Below, one piece after another: positions 63,375-64,000 of a stretch of 64,000 bases of DNA. Source of the stretch: Oxalobacter vibrioformis (GTDB taxonomy: Bacteria > Pseudomonadota > Gammaproteobacteria > Burkholderiales > Burkholderiaceae_D); the NCBI RefSeq assembly GCF_027118995.1, contig NZ_CP098242.1, positions 248,001 to 312,000 of the forward strand. Direction: 5' to 3'. Below the pieces are notes generated by a model. That model was not told where the DNA came from. It was given only the letters and a program-made list of their open reading frames with translations, and did not search any database. Numbering within the stretch: the first letter of the stretch is position 1; each line of letters opens with the position of its first letter. The position numbers were made by a program, and so were the translations under genes.

Positions 63375-63403
63375 TAAAAAACCCGCGTCACTGACGCGGG
63401 TTT
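63375..63403. terminator. Bidirectional intrinsic terminator
   Basis: Arms AAACCCGCGT and ACGCGGGTTT with a CACTG loop, between the 53-aa gene and the 171-aa gene on the minus strand. Confidence 0.75.
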
Positions 63404-63441
63404 CACAAAAACAGTCAATACCTTACATAGTAAACACCCTA

Positions 63442-63603
63442 TCAGGATTGCATGCTTTGTGCTTCATGATGAATCTGTTTAGCCAGTACCGTGTCAGGCG
63501 TCCCGTTTTCATAAAAGCCGGTAAAAACAAGACCGACAACAAGAAAACAGGCAACACAGCCAGCTAAAAGTGAACCAACACCTTTATTAGTTCCAGAAGA
63601 CAT
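63442..63603 (-). CDS. Small membrane protein (53 aa)
   Basis: ATG 63603 has AGGAGCTGAAATC upstream, a good ribosome binding site. The 53-residue product starts MSSGTNKGVGSLLAGCVACF and has one membrane helix (LLAGCVACFLVVGLVFTGFY), then ENGTPDTVLAKQIHHEAQS. Its position between a terminator and an upstream promoter region suggests its own transcript. Function unknown. Confidence 0.6.
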   Translation of the reverse strand: MSSGTNKGVGSLLAGCVACFLVVGLVFTGFYENGTPDTVLAKQIHHEAQSMQS

Positions 63604-63946
63604 GATTTCAGCTCCTAATTTAAAAGTATTACTCTCCTAAATTCTCAACTGAACTCTCCTTGGCGCTATTAGAACACTATTTTCTTTCCCTGTAAAAGCA
63701 GCCTCAACACCTGATTTTTTTAACCCCATGTTTTCTATCAGATAATATTTATTTACATGGTTTTATCTGCAGTTGTATTTTTGAGACACCGTGTCACCTG
63801 GATGAAGCAAGGCCGACATGTTTGCCAACAACTCTTTCAGCCGGTCGGCAGGCAAGGCCGACTGAAGGACTCATATTGAATCCGGGGATACTCCATCAGC
63901 AACCCCACCTGAGCCGAGAATAACGGCATGGCATATCAGATTCCCA
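63604..63946. promoter_or_regulatory. Promoter-side region without a supported gene
   Basis: A/T-rich near 63630-63780, then mixed sequence. The first part probably holds the promoter of the 53-aa gene. No hairpin of note except a short dyad (CAGTCGGCC / GGCCGACTG-like) around 63838-63866. Confidence 0.35.
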
Positions 63947-64000
63947 CTACGCAGGAAGCGCTCCCATCGCACGGAGATAGGGAAGCTGCTCACGCGCAAA
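63947..64000 (-). CDS. 3' end of a gene entering from beyond the window
   Basis: The frame reads FAREQLPYLRAMGALPA followed by TAG at 63949-63947. This looks like a natural C-terminus, but 17 residues are too few for identification. Confidence 0.3.
   Translation of the reverse strand, partial: FAREQLPYLRAMGALPA

Overview
The window looks like a chromosome segment from a betaproteobacterium, probably order Burkholderiales. The base composition is intermediate, and the core genes include malate synthase G, an NAD(P)-dependent semialdehyde dehydrogenase, SAICAR synthase and a pyruvate formate-lyase pair. The last of these points to fermentative or anaerobic growth. A gut Oxalobacter-like organism is a reasonable guess, but that is inference only. 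No sequence search could be run, so every family name rests on motifs and architecture read by eye.

Left part (1-8 kb): an outer-membrane lipoprotein cut by the window edge, a secreted tyrosine phosphatase, and a minus-strand cluster coding for a coiled-coil protein, an inner-membrane protein with an OmpA-like end, a Ras-like small GTPase and a diguanylate cyclase. The membrane protein has a roadblock/longin-like cytoplasmic stretch, the kind of domain that partners bacterial Ras-like GTPases. The cluster may carry an envelope signal to c-di-GMP.

Middle (8-37.6 kb): a mosaic of mobile elements ending at the tmRNA gene ssrA. A P4-type integrase lies against the 3' end of ssrA, and a ~128-bp copy of the integrase/ssrA junction lies 27 kb to the left at 10.1 kb. 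This suggests tandem or successive island insertions. The island holds two Sel1-repeat proteins, an AlpA-type regulator, an IS1182-family element sitting in a duplicated palindromic terminator, an IS5-family element inserted in a small gene with a clean CTAG duplication, decayed SRAP and DUF2806 genes, and a DUF4209/HEPN-like protein. At its right end is an AT-rich defence module: a Hachiman-like nuclease/helicase pair (HamAB) and a 1448-residue STAND NTPase with an N-terminal DUF4062 domain. Two ~230-260-nt non-coding copies at 13.6 and 25.6 kb share a fold supported by paired base changes, including a pseudoknot. They are a candidate structured RNA.

Right part (37.6-64 kb): mostly chromosomal genes (ssrA, gabD-like, purC, a third Sel1 protein, pflA/pflB with an FNR-type box, glcB). 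A second accessory patch at 49.4-52.7 kb has a serine recombinase, a pRiA4b ORF-3-like protein, a HigB/NadS-type toxin-antitoxin pair and a truncated IS481 transposase, and it ends at tRNA-Ser(GCT). Next to glcB is a three-gene ZorA-ZorB-ZorC anti-phage operon with no ZorD helicase after it. The window closes with a compact minus-strand run (TonB-like protein, alpha/beta hydrolase, membrane protein and small ORFs).
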